Source: an uncultured Phycisphaerae bacterium
GTDB taxonomy: Bacteria > Planctomycetota > Phycisphaerae > UBA1845 > PWPN01
Assembly (NCBI GenBank): GCA_938005315.1
Contig: CALLOB010000035.1
Coordinates: forward strand, 1 to 54,640
Direction: 5' to 3'
DNA length: 54,640 nt
A program made the translations under genes and the position numbers. Below the pieces are notes generated by a model that searched no databases, was not told the origin of the DNA, and saw only the letters and a program-made list of their open reading frames with translations. Every line of letters begins with the position of its first letter. The first letter of the stretch is position 1. Below are positions 26,459-34,289 of this stretch, one piece after another.

Positions 26459-27332
26459 GGTCGAGCCTGTTGAGCACATAATCGGCGTAGAGTTCGGCGG
26501 CGTCGATGCGGCCGGCCTCCCACAATCCCCGGAAGCCGCCAAAAGCCGAAACCTCGAAGACCACCGGGCCCTCGGGCGGCTGGGCGATATCCACGCAGGT
26601 GAAGTCCAGGCCGAACGGCGCCTGGGCCCGGGTCGCGAGGTCCAGGATCTCGGCCGACGGCTCGTGGGGCTCGTACTTTCCGCCCGAGCGGGTGGTGGTG
26701 TTCCAGGAGCGGCCGTTGGCCGCCCGGGCATAGCAGCCTACGAAGCGGCCGCCCAGGAAGGCCAGGCCCAGGTCGCGGCCGGGCAGATCGAGCATCTTCT
26801 GGACGTAGATGACGGGGTTGCCGGCCTGCCGGAAGCGCCGGATGTGCTCGAGGGCGTCGGGGCCCGCCTCGACCAGCTCCATGCCCTGGGCCTTGGAGGT
26901 GTACAGCGGCTTGAGTACCGCCCGCCCGAAGCGTCCGACCGCTTCGGCGGCTTCGGCGGGGTCCTCGGTGACCACGGTGGGGGGAATGGGGATGCCCGCG
27001 GCGGCCAAGGTCACGGTACAGCTGAGGCGGTCGATGACCCGCTTGATCAGCGCCGGTCTGGAGAAGACGGGCAACCCGCGCTCGGAGAGGAAGCGGAGCA
27101 TGGCCAGCCGGTCGAGCATATCGGGCCCGTACGGCGCGCCGATCTTCTTGATCACCAGGGCGTCCAGGGAATTGAGTTCCAGGCCCTCGAAGAATGCCCG
27201 GCCGGCGGCCAGGTCGAGGACGACGCGGCTCATGTCGATCAGACAGCCGAATCCGGTCTTGCGGGCGAAAGCGTCGGCCAGGCTGCGTGACGACCAGCCG
27301 TCCGGTATGCCGATAACTCCGATCCGTTTCAT
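26451..27332 (-). CDS. ATP-grasp enzyme of a GAK-like system
   Basis: A 293-residue cytoplasmic protein with RimK/glutathione-synthetase-type ATP-grasp features. There is an N-terminal Rossmann-like part with KRIGVIGIPDGWSSRSLADA, a central GRAVLKPLYTSKAQGMELV segment (ATP-binding lysine and Gly loop), then IYVQKMLDLPGRDLGLAFLGG. Late acidic/Asn metal ligands appear in FTCVDIA and VVFEVSAFGGFRG. Such enzymes ligate a carboxylate to an amine using ATP. The gene sits 26 bases after the PhoU-kinase fusion and overlaps the HprK-related gene, so it is firmly in this operon. ATG 27332 is used; an in-frame GTG two codons earlier is possible. The ligated substrates are unknown. Confidence 0.85.
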   Translation of the reverse strand: MKRIGVIGIPDGWSSRSLADAFARKTGFGCLIDMSRVVLDLAAGRAFFEGLELNSLDALVIKKIGAPYGPDMLDRLAMLRFLSERGLPVFSRPALIKRVIDRLSCTVTLAAAGIPIPPTVVTEDPAEAAEAVGRFGRAVLKPLYTSKAQGMELVEAGPDALEHIRRFRQAGNPVIYVQKMLDLPGRDLGLAFLGGRFVGCYARAANGRSWNTTTRSGGKYEPHEPSAEILDLATRAQAPFGLDFTCVDIAQPPEGPVVFEVSAFGGFRGLWEAGRIDAAELYADYVLNRLDHG

Positions 27333-27358
27333 GTGCACCGCCGCATCCCTGCCGCAGG

Positions 27359-28999
27359 TCAGTAAGTCAGAGCCTCGATCGTCAGGTGGAAATCCGCCGG
27401 GGGCTTCTGCCCGTGATGGACGGCCTTCTCGAGCAGGTACATGGCCCGCATGTGCATGACGCGGGCGAAATCCTCGTTGAGCTCGAACCGCGTGGAGGTC
27501 ATGAAGGACCGGGCCAGTCCCAGGGCCAGCCGGAGCTCGAAGCTCTCGTCGCCGTGCTCCTCGGCGAAGCCGCGGGCGAAGCGGAACATGTCGAGGATCA
27601 CGTCGTTGAGCCGCTCGCGGAGCTCGGGCACGAAGACCGGCACGCGAAAGTTGGACACGATGAACACCGAGACGTCCTGGACGTAGTCGGAATCCCGGGA
27701 GCGGTAGAGATCGATGAAATGGATCCGGTCGGTGCGCTGATTGTAGATGATGTTGTCGGTGTTGAAGTCGCCGTGGACCAGCACGGAGAATGGCGCGTCG
27801 GCCCGGGCGTCGATCGCGGCGGCCTGTTCCAGCAGCTCTTCCAGAGAGCGGACCGCCAGGTCGCCGACCTGCTGGCTGGCGGTGCGGAACTCCGGGTGGA
27901 CGCGGAACACGCCGGCGATGCGGGCCGAGAGCTGATCGAGGTACCGGGCGTTTACCGGCGTTTTCCGCAGGGTGGCCTCCCAGGCCCGGCGGCAGGTGCG
28001 TTCCAGGGCTTCCGTCGCGCGGCGCAGCACCGGGGGTTCGGCGCTGAGCGTCAGGTCGTGGAAGGTGGAGCCGTCGAGGAATTCCAGCAGGAGGGCCGCG
28101 TCGCTCTCGCCGGCCCGGCATTCCAGCACCCGCGGCGGGAGCCCGGGCATGACCTCCTGCCAGCGGGCGATGTTGTCCCGCTCGCTGAGCAGCTTCTCGG
28201 TGGTGCCCCGCTTGAAGATCGCCTCCAGGTCGCGGGTTCCGCCGCCGGCGTCGGCCACCTTGCCGATCCGGCTGCCCGAGCGCGTCTCCCACTTGAATTC
28301 GATCGAACAGTTCCGGATCGAGCTGTGGACCTCCGGGCCCTGGAGCGTCTCCTCCAGGGCGGTGTATTCGTGGATCTTGAGCCGCTCGCCGGTGATCGCG
28401 AAGAGCACCGCCTCGCCGATGTTCTGCAGCGAGTCGCCGATGCGCTCGAGGTAGTGCAGGATGTAGAGCGAGGCCAGCAGGTCGTCGGTGTCTCGGCCGG
28501 TCCGGAGCTCGGCGCGGATGCGCTCGTAATCGTCGCGGTACAGCTCGTTCAGCGTCGCCTCGCACTGGCAGAGCCTCATGGCCAGGCCGGCGTCCTTGCG
28601 GGCCACGGCGTCGTTGACCAGCTCCAGGGCGGCGCGGATCTCGCGGAAGTAGGCCTCCAGATCGAATCGCCCGAGGAACTCCGGCGACGAGAGGTGCCGC
28701 GTCTGGGCACTGAGGTTGGCGCAGAAATCGGCGATCCGCTCGAGGTTGTTGGTCACGATCGACAGGGCACTGGCCGCGTCCGCCGACTGCTTGTCCAGCG
28801 ACGGGGTGTGCCGGAAGTAGCTGATGCACTTCTTCTCGATCAGGCTCTTGAGCACGTCGATGTACTTGTCGCTCGAGAGGATCCTGCGGAGCAGGGCGGG
28901 CGAGGGCTGGGCGAGGATCCTGCGCGCGTTGTCGACCTGCTGGAGAACCTCCAGCACCATGAAGTGGAAGTTGCGGTCGATCCCTTCGTGGGTGATCAT
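27359..28999 (-). CDS. PhoU domain fused to APH-like kinase
   Basis: A 546-residue two-part protein. Residues 1 to about 215 are a PhoU-type helical bundle pair with both signature repeats, NNLERIADFCAN (84-95) and HYLERIGDSLQN (182-193), whose acidic residues bind metals in PhoU. Residues about 230-546 resemble aminoglycoside phosphotransferases and small-molecule kinases: a lysine in AIFKRGTTEKLL (about 263), the catalytic loop VHGDFNTDN (408-416) and the metal Asp in HFIDLYRS. It could phosphorylate a small molecule under PhoU-like control. Its ATG overlaps the amphi-Trp stop (ATGA). I do not know a described family with this fusion. All key catalytic residues appear present. Confidence 0.85.
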   Translation of the reverse strand: MITHEGIDRNFHFMVLEVLQQVDNARRILAQPSPALLRRILSSDKYIDVLKSLIEKKCISYFRHTPSLDKQSADAASALSIVTNNLERIADFCANLSAQTRHLSSPEFLGRFDLEAYFREIRAALELVNDAVARKDAGLAMRLCQCEATLNELYRDDYERIRAELRTGRDTDDLLASLYILHYLERIGDSLQNIGEAVLFAITGERLKIHEYTALEETLQGPEVHSSIRNCSIEFKWETRSGSRIGKVADAGGGTRDLEAIFKRGTTEKLLSERDNIARWQEVMPGLPPRVLECRAGESDAALLLEFLDGSTFHDLTLSAEPPVLRRATEALERTCRRAWEATLRKTPVNARYLDQLSARIAGVFRVHPEFRTASQQVGDLAVRSLEELLEQAAAIDARADAPFSVLVHGDFNTDNIIYNQRTDRIHFIDLYRSRDSDYVQDVSVFIVSNFRVPVFVPELRERLNDVILDMFRFARGFAEEHGDESFELRLALGLARSFMTSTRFELNEDFARVMHMRAMYLLEKAVHHGQKPPADFHLTIEALTY

Positions 29000-29286
29000 G
29001 GATTCTTCTGCTCGCCCTCGATGATCAGCGGCTCGACGCGCAGGGCCTTGCCCTTTTTCTGCTTCTTCCAGCTGATCTTGAGCACGATCTGGGCGGTGTC
29101 GGACTTCTGCTTGGCCCGCAGGTCGAGCTCCACCAGTCCGGGGGTCTCCATCACGAACTTCTCGGAGTTCCGGGCCAGCAGCAGTCGGCCCTGCTGGAAG
29201 GCCTCGCGCAGGGCCTCCAGGTAGCGGCAGATCGACTCGCGGTCCTGAAGCGACTGGTGGCTGAATTCGCTCTGGTCGGTGGCCAT
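28996..29286 (-). CDS. Amphi-Trp domain protein, copy 1
   Basis: A 96-residue soluble protein made of one amphi-Trp domain: SLQDRESICRYLEALREAF as amphipathic helix, a GRLLLARNSEKFVM hairpin, then GLVELDLRAK and the conserved Trp in LKISWKKQ (W73). The tail is Lys-rich, then acidic. In databases this domain is, as I recall, one defining part of the GAK system with ATP-grasp and HprK-like proteins. Its function is unknown and it has no catalytic motif, so it may be an adaptor or carrier. GGAAGGACGG lies before the ATG. It is 28 bases downstream of the PHP gene and overlaps the PhoU-kinase gene by four bases. Confidence 0.85.
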   Translation of the reverse strand: MATDQSEFSHQSLQDRESICRYLEALREAFQQGRLLLARNSEKFVMETPGLVELDLRAKQKSDTAQIVLKISWKKQKKGKALRVEPLIIEGEQKNP

Positions 29287-29314
29287 GGCACGTTCCGTCC
29301 TTCCGGGCCGGCGG

Positions 29315-30469
29315 TCAACCCCGCAGGCGGGCCCGGTAGTCCTCGATCACCCGGCGGCGATCCGTGTTGGCGACGATCAGGCTCTTGCGGATCGCCAGAT
29401 CGTCCCACGCCGGCTGCACGCCGATCTGCCGCCCGGCCTTGTCCGGATCCTGGAGCTCCGGCGGGCGGATCTTCTCGCCCAGGTGGGTGTCGTCGCCCAT
29501 CAGGATCAGGATCGGCCGGTCCTTCCGCGAACGCTCGCGGTTCTGGCGGTTCACCACATGGATCAGAAACTCCGTGTACTCGCGCGACTGGGGGTTCCAG
29601 ACCTCATAGCCGTCCACGTCGTAGCCGGCCAGCAGGATCGGCCAGAACTGCTCGGGGTGCGGGACCACGATGCATCCGCCCAGCCCCCGGACCTCCTCGA
29701 TCACCTCGGAGGTGCCGTAGAAGTACTCGAGGCTGAAGTTGGCCTTGACCACCGCCTTGACCGCCTTGAGCAGCACCAGCGCGTGGTTGATCAGCAGGTC
29801 GTCGTGGAACGCCCGCAGCTCGTCGAACCAGTACATCAGGAGCTTGTTCTTGTAGGCGTCCGGCGGCGTGATCGCCTCGTTGCGGTCCATCAGCCGCCGC
29901 AGCTTGCCCGTCCAGGCCCGCACGAACGCCACCAGCCGGGCATCGGCCCCGGCATGGGCCGCGGCTTCCTGCAACCGGTCCTCCAGCGACGGCTGGAGAA
30001 TGGTGTCCATGAACTCCACCAGCTGGTGGGCCCGGTACTTGAACGTGTGGGCCAGCATCGTGCGGAAGACGCCCGCATCCTGAACCCGCCGGCTCTCGAC
30101 ATGCACCAGCAGCTGTACCTTGCGGTTGAAGCCCGCCGAGTAGCAGTCGACCTCGACGCCGCAGAAATCGCCGTAGCCTATCAGCACGTTGTGCTGCGTC
30201 GGGATGATCAGCTCGTCGCAGCGGTTCGGGAACATGGCGTCGATGCGGCGCTGCACCAGGTCCAGCGGGATGCACTCGGGGTGCCAGTGCACGGCCAGCA
30301 CCGCGTCCTGCCGCGGGTACACATGGTTCGGATGGGTGATCCGCTCGCGCTGCTCGGCGGTCAACTCGGTGCTGACCAGCTGCGCGTAGGTGCGCTGGTC
30401 CCACTCCGTGATCTCCTCCGGACACGGCGCACAGACCGGTTCGGACGGGTTCGCGGCCGCCATGGTCAT
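29315..30469 (-). CDS. PHP-domain phosphoesterase in the GAK-like operon
   Basis: A 384-residue protein with the four PHP metal motifs in order: HWHPE (61-65, HxH), GVEVD (104-108), VPHPEQ (269-274) and GDDTHLGE (325-332, DxH). PHP domains are multinuclear metal phosphoesterases, for example histidinol phosphatase and polymerase-associated exonucleases. The middle part (about 115-250) is mostly helical and unusual, inserted between motifs 2 and 3. Two adjacent in-frame ATGs (30469, 30463) are possible. It lies between the two amphi-Trp genes. In an operon with three ATP-using enzymes it may remove or recycle a phosphate; substrate unknown. The frame is open further upstream without a start signal. 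Confidence 0.8.
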   Translation of the reverse strand: MTMAAANPSEPVCAPCPEEITEWDQRTYAQLVSTELTAEQRERITHPNHVYPRQDAVLAVHWHPECIPLDLVQRRIDAMFPNRCDELIIPTQHNVLIGYGDFCGVEVDCYSAGFNRKVQLLVHVESRRVQDAGVFRTMLAHTFKYRAHQLVEFMDTILQPSLEDRLQEAAAHAGADARLVAFVRAWTGKLRRLMDRNEAITPPDAYKNKLLMYWFDELRAFHDDLLINHALVLLKAVKAVVKANFSLEYFYGTSEVIEEVRGLGGCIVVPHPEQFWPILLAGYDVDGYEVWNPQSREYTEFLIHVVNRQNRERSRKDRPILILMGDDTHLGEKIRPPELQDPDKAGRQIGVQPAWDDLAIRKSLIVANTDRRRVIEDYRARLRG

Positions 30470-30671
30470 GCTCGAACGCCCTGATGCACCCGGGCCGGAC
30501 CACCCGGGACGAAACGCACCGCCGGCGGCCCGCCGTCCGGACCGGTCGTCAACCGCCCGTGTCCCCGAATCGGTCGGCGGCTGGCCCCTCCGGCCCGACG
30601 GGGCGCGATTCTGCGCCGCCGCCCCACAGACCACGAAGGCGGACTCCGGGTGTCGATCGCCGGAGGATTCG

Positions 30672-30995
30672 CTATTCTTCCTCCGCGTCCTCCTCGCCCC
30701 CGGCCCCGGCTGCGGCCAGCACCGATTCGTCGGAACTGATGATCAGATCGGCCTCCCTGGCGGACATCTCCTTCTTGCGCCAGGAGATCTCCAGAACCAG
30801 GGACTGCTTGTCCTCCTTGTGCGTGGCCTCCACCTCCAGCTCGACCAGCCCCAACGGCTTGAGCACCACGCCCCGCTGTCCGTTCTGAACGCACAGGGTC
30901 CCGTTCCGGAGGCAGTCCACCACCTGCTGGAGGTAGGAAAGCACCTTGCCCAGCTCCGTCCGGGTCTTGACGCTGACCGTTCGCTTGCTGCTCAT
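30672..30995 (-). CDS. Amphi-Trp domain protein, copy 2, with acidic tail
   Basis: A 107-residue protein. The domain matches copy 1 in layout: TRTELGKVLSYLQQVVDCL helix, GTLCVQNGQRGVVL hairpin, PLGLVELEVEA, then the Trp in LEISWRKKEM (W72). The C-terminal 30 residues are acidic with a Gly/Ala run, ending EEDAEEE. Identity with copy 1 is limited, so these are ancient paralogues rather than a recent duplication. It is the first gene of the operon. The upstream 380 bases contain an AT-rich patch (31196-31275) that probably holds the promoter. AAGGCAGG precedes the ATG. Confidence 0.8.
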   Translation of the reverse strand: MSSKRTVSVKTRTELGKVLSYLQQVVDCLRNGTLCVQNGQRGVVLKPLGLVELEVEATHKEDKQSLVLEISWRKKEMSAREADLIISSDESVLAAAGAGGEEDAEEE

Positions 30996-31375
30996 GCCTG
31001 CCTGCCTTTCCGACTGCCCCTCCGCCGCGGTTTCAGGGCTCCGCGCCCTTGCCGAAAGCTTAACCGTTGATGCACTGCGGCCCGGGCAGGCTCGTCGGCA
31101 CTGCCCGGCGCGCAAGCTCCACGGATCTATCATCCTATTGCAGATCGGCTCTCCTTGCCACTGGTTTCTTCACAGATCCGTTCCGGAGGCCGCCAATCAA
31201 ATCTTAACTTTATGTTAGTTTTGCGTTTGGATATCTTGAGAGCCGTTATCGACCGACTTGTTATTTTTTCGCGAGGCCATGCCGTCGGAGGCGACGACCG
31301 GTTCGTGCCGCACCGCCGGCATGAGGATTTCAGGTTCCGGCTCGCTGCCGGCGGTTGCCCGGGTTCAGCGGCGGG
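30996..31375 (-). promoter_or_regulatory. Promoter region of the GAK-like operon and end of the MttB gene
   Basis: No gene is supported. Positions 31196-31275 are distinctly AT-rich compared with the surroundings and would lie 200-280 bases upstream of the first gene; no clean -35/-10 pair was found. A 9-bp inverted repeat CCGCCGGCA/TGCCGGCGG (31313-31321 and 31346-31354) lies downstream of the mttB-like stop and may terminate that gene. It has no T tract. Confidence 0.4.
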
Positions 31376-32845
31376 TCAGGCGCCTTCCCTGGCCAGGCGG
31401 TCGATCTCGGCCTGCTGCTGGGCGACGGCCAGCCGGTCGAGCTCCTGGGCGGTCTTGCGGTCGATGTAGGAAGGATGGTGCTCGTTCAGGATGCGCCGGG
31501 CCGTTTCGTTCGCCCGGCGACGCATGTCCTCGGCCCCCTTGCCCTGGAACGTCTCCCAGCGGTCGCGGACGGTCAGTTTGGGGAACCAGCACAGGTCGCG
31601 GAAGTGCTTGAGGGTGTGCTCGTGGGCCAGGTAGTTGCCGCCCGGTCCGACCTCGCGAATGACGTCTACCGCCAGCGACTCGTCGTCGACTTCCAGCCCC
31701 CGGGCCATCACGAAGGCCGCATCCAGGATCTCGTCGTCGATCACGCACTGCTCGTAGCTGGCGGTCATCATCTGCTCCATCAGTCCGATGGACAGATGGA
31801 TGAAGTTGGTGCCGCCCAGGGCGTTGGCCAGCACCTGCATGCCCCGCTCGTAGCCGGCCTGCACATCCGAGATCACCGCGTCGATGCCCGTCCCCCCCTG
31901 GAACGGCAGGTTGTAGTAGTGGGCCATCTGGGCGGTGGCCACATGCAGCAGGTTGGCCCGTGGATCCGCCCCGGAGTAAGTGGTAGTGGACATGTCCAGC
32001 ACGCCGGAGGCGATGGCGAACACGCAGGGCAGCCCGGGCCGGACCATCTGGGCCAGCGTGATGCCGCACAGGACATTGGCGCATTCCTCGACGAGGGTGC
32101 CGGCCAGCGTGATCGGCGTGGTGGCCCCGGGCTGGGCATCGACCTCGACGTAGATCGGGATGCCGTGCTCGGCACAGGCCAGCAGCTCCTCCAGCCGCAG
32201 CCGGGCCTGGACCAGCGGGCTGGTCATGCACAGCACGATGGTGAACGGCGGACGGGCCTTGACCGCCTCGGTGCCGCCCAGGATCAGGGCCGCCTGCTCG
32301 ATCTGGTCGGCGATGCTGCGGCCGCCGGTGCCCTGGGAATAGTAGTTCCGGGCCGTGTGTTTCATCACCGCCGGGAACAGCCGCCGGTCGAAGCCCTCCT
32401 GGGGGATGTCCTGCGGGTTGACGATGCCGTGCATGATGTGCAAGTTCTTGAGCGCATCCTGCAGGCGGGTAAGGTCCTCCAAATCCTGCAGCGTGGCGGT
32501 GCGGCGGTTGCCGTCCAGGTCGATCACGAACAGGGCGCTGGACCCGCCGATGGTATAAATCGAGTCGATATCCACCTTGACGTCGAATTCGGGCCGCAGG
32601 CCATGCAGCGTGAACCGCGAGGGGGCGGTCGAGAGCGCCTTGCGCAGGACGTGCTCGGGGATGTAGGCGCGGGACCTGGCGAAGTCCACCCGACAACCGC
32701 AGTCGGCCAGGATGCGCAGCGCCGGCTCGTACTCCAGGTAGACGCCGACCTCCTCCAGGACTTCCAGCACCGCCTGGTGGATGCGGTGCATCTGCTGCTC
32801 GTCGAGCACCTTGTACTGGCCGCAACGCCGCCGCTGAATGGGCAT
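31376..32845 (-). CDS. MttB-superfamily methyltransferase (non-pyrrolysine)
   Basis: A 489-residue protein of the trimethylamine methyltransferase superfamily, seen in GGSSALFVIDLDGNRR, the SPLVQA segment, SGVLDMSTTTYSGADP and QGGTGIDAVISDVQAGYERG. True trimethylamine MttB has pyrrolysine encoded by an in-frame TAG. This frame is uninterrupted, so it belongs to the larger non-Pyl group. Characterised members demethylate quaternary amines such as glycine betaine, proline betaine or carnitine and pass the methyl to a corrinoid protein. No corrinoid protein or second methyltransferase is nearby. AAGGAG lies seven bases before the ATG. Substrate uncertain. Confidence 0.9.
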   Translation of the reverse strand: MPIQRRRCGQYKVLDEQQMHRIHQAVLEVLEEVGVYLEYEPALRILADCGCRVDFARSRAYIPEHVLRKALSTAPSRFTLHGLRPEFDVKVDIDSIYTIGGSSALFVIDLDGNRRTATLQDLEDLTRLQDALKNLHIMHGIVNPQDIPQEGFDRRLFPAVMKHTARNYYSQGTGGRSIADQIEQAALILGGTEAVKARPPFTIVLCMTSPLVQARLRLEELLACAEHGIPIYVEVDAQPGATTPITLAGTLVEECANVLCGITLAQMVRPGLPCVFAIASGVLDMSTTTYSGADPRANLLHVATAQMAHYYNLPFQGGTGIDAVISDVQAGYERGMQVLANALGGTNFIHLSIGLMEQMMTASYEQCVIDDEILDAAFVMARGLEVDDESLAVDVIREVGPGGNYLAHEHTLKHFRDLCWFPKLTVRDRWETFQGKGAEDMRRRANETARRILNEHHPSYIDRKTAQELDRLAVAQQQAEIDRLAREGA

Positions 32846-32984
32846 CTGAAGGCTCCTTGAAATACGGACCGGCTGACTCCGATTCCGCGTTGGCTCGCCC
32901 CGGGAACGGGTATTACCTTGCCCGGTGCATGAACTCAGGGCGTCGCGGCCGACATCGAGCGTCGTCGCATTCCCGCGGTCAACC

Positions 32985-33027
32985 GCGTCGCGAAGCGCTG
33001 TAGCGGCCGGCGCCCCGGCCGGCCGAC
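32985..33027 (-). repeat. 43-bp dispersed inverted repeat, left copy
   Basis: The reverse complement of this segment matches 34136-34178 with one mismatch in 43 bases. Both copies are intergenic and in opposite orientation, 1.1 kb apart, and bracket the isomerase and small membrane protein genes. The core contains GGCGCCGGCC followed by a TACAGCGCTT stretch. It may be a REP-like element. Confidence 0.7.
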
Positions 33028-33037
33028 GCCATTGCCG

Positions 33038-33832
33038 TCACCGGTCCACCAGCAGCCGCCGCATCCTCGCCAGCGAGGCCGCTGACTCCTCGGCGGGGAA
33101 ATACTCCAGGCCGAAGCAGCCGTCGTACCCGGTTTCCGCGATCGCCTCGACGATCCGGGGGTAGTCCAGCTCGCCGCGGTCCAGCTCGTGCCGCCCCGGG
33201 ACGCCGGCGGAGTGGAAGTGCCGGATCACGTCGCGGCACGCGCGGATGTTCTCGATGACGTTGCCGCGCATGATCTGCATGTGGTAGACATCGAACAGCA
33301 GGCCGATGTTCGGATGGCCCACCGCCCGCACGATGGCCGCGGCCTCCAGCGGATCGTCCAGGAAGTAGCCCTGGTGATCGACCAGCGAGTTGAGCGGCTC
33401 GACGACCAGCGTCACGCCGGCCTTGCCGGCGGCGTCCCCGGCGGCCTTGAGCGTCTCGATCATGTTGCGGACCTGGGCCTGGCGGGTAAAGCCCGGGCGG
33501 GCGTTGCCCGTGCAGGTGATCATCATCTTCGTGCCCAGCTCGGCGCAGCACTTCAGCGAGCTTTCCAGCCGCTTGAGGTACTTCTCGCGATCGGCGGCGT
33601 CGGTCAGCGAGCCGCCGATGCCGCCGTCGGGGCTGTTGAGCACGATGTTGTTGATCCGCAGCCCGGCCGCGTCGCAGGCCTTGCGCAGCCGCCTCCAGTC
33701 GCCGTCGGGCAGGTGCAGCTCCGGGAACCAGAGCTCCACGACCTTGAACCCCGCGGCCGCGATCCGCGCCGGACGATCGAGGAAGGGCACGTCCGAGAAG
33801 ACCGTTTCCATGCAGACATCGACGGTGATCAT
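33038..33832 (-). CDS. Sugar phosphate isomerase/epimerase family protein (hydroxypyruvate-isomerase-like)
   Basis: A 264-residue TIM-barrel protein of the xylose-isomerase-like (AP endonuclease 2) family. The metal and active-site segments are VVEPLNSLVDHQGYFL (glutamate), LLFDVYHMQIMRGN (Asp, His), HFHSAGVPGRHELDRGELDY and GLEYFP (final Glu). This pattern resembles hydroxypyruvate isomerase (Hyi), which interconverts hydroxypyruvate and tartronate semialdehyde, but other sugar isomerases look alike. ATG 33832 is preferred because GGAG ends seven bases upstream; ATG 33838 is possible. Its start overlaps the end of the small membrane protein gene (ATGA). Confidence 0.85.
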   Translation of the reverse strand: MITVDVCMETVFSDVPFLDRPARIAAAGFKVVELWFPELHLPDGDWRRLRKACDAAGLRINNIVLNSPDGGIGGSLTDAADREKYLKRLESSLKCCAELGTKMMITCTGNARPGFTRQAQVRNMIETLKAAGDAAGKAGVTLVVEPLNSLVDHQGYFLDDPLEAAAIVRAVGHPNIGLLFDVYHMQIMRGNVIENIRACRDVIRHFHSAGVPGRHELDRGELDYPRIVEAIAETGYDGCFGLEYFPAEESAASLARMRRLLVDR

Positions 33833-34017
33833 GACCATGCTCCGCGGGGCCGTCGCACGGAAATCCGATTGGTGATGGTGCGTGCGACCGCGCCCATACC
33901 CACCAGGGACCAGGCGATCAGATGCGCATGATCCCCCAATCGCGACAGAACCAGGCAGCCGAGCCCGAACACGATCGAGAATTGCGCCATTCGATCGGTC
34001 CACTCTCTGGCGGTCAT
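33829..34017 (-). CDS. Small membrane protein
   Basis: A 62-residue protein with one long or two short hydrophobic segments (about residues 13-24 and 31-46), joined by a short Arg/His turn and ending in a basic tail (NRISVRRPRG). GGGAGG lies five bases before the ATG, and the stop overlaps the isomerase start by four bases. That makes it a credible gene in spite of its size. It has no recognisable family. It may be a subunit or a regulator of translation of the downstream gene. Confidence 0.6.
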   Translation of the reverse strand: MTAREWTDRMAQFSIVFGLGCLVLSRLGDHAHLIAWSLVGMGAVARTITNRISVRRPRGAWS

Positions 34018-34135
34018 GCCGGCCTCCCTTCAACCCGCCGCGCTGCCCGCAAACCGGGTGGTATCGCGGGTCCGCGCCGCCCGGCCCGACATTCACACAG
34101 GCGCGCCCGACCGGAACTGTGCCGCATACGCCTTC

Positions 34136-34178
34136 GTCGGCCGGCGGGGGCGCCGGCCGCTACAGCGCTTCGCGACGC
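34136..34178 (+). repeat. 43-bp dispersed inverted repeat, right copy
   Basis: Partner of 32985-33027, with one mismatch at about position 34146. It lies in the 272-base space between the small membrane protein gene and the DegT gene, where no gene is seen. Confidence 0.7.
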
Positions 34179-34289
34179 CGATTGGCCCTCGCCTGCGATT
34201 CTCGCGCCCTGCCCTCCATTCTCAACCCCCGATTCCCGAATCTCGAACGGTCACTGGGGGTTCCGGACTCTGCATTTCCGGGGACGGCG

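Noticed and set aside
31376-32845. Pyrrolysine-containing MttB
   Set aside because: The frame has no internal TAG codon, so the protein belongs to the non-pyrrolysine branch.
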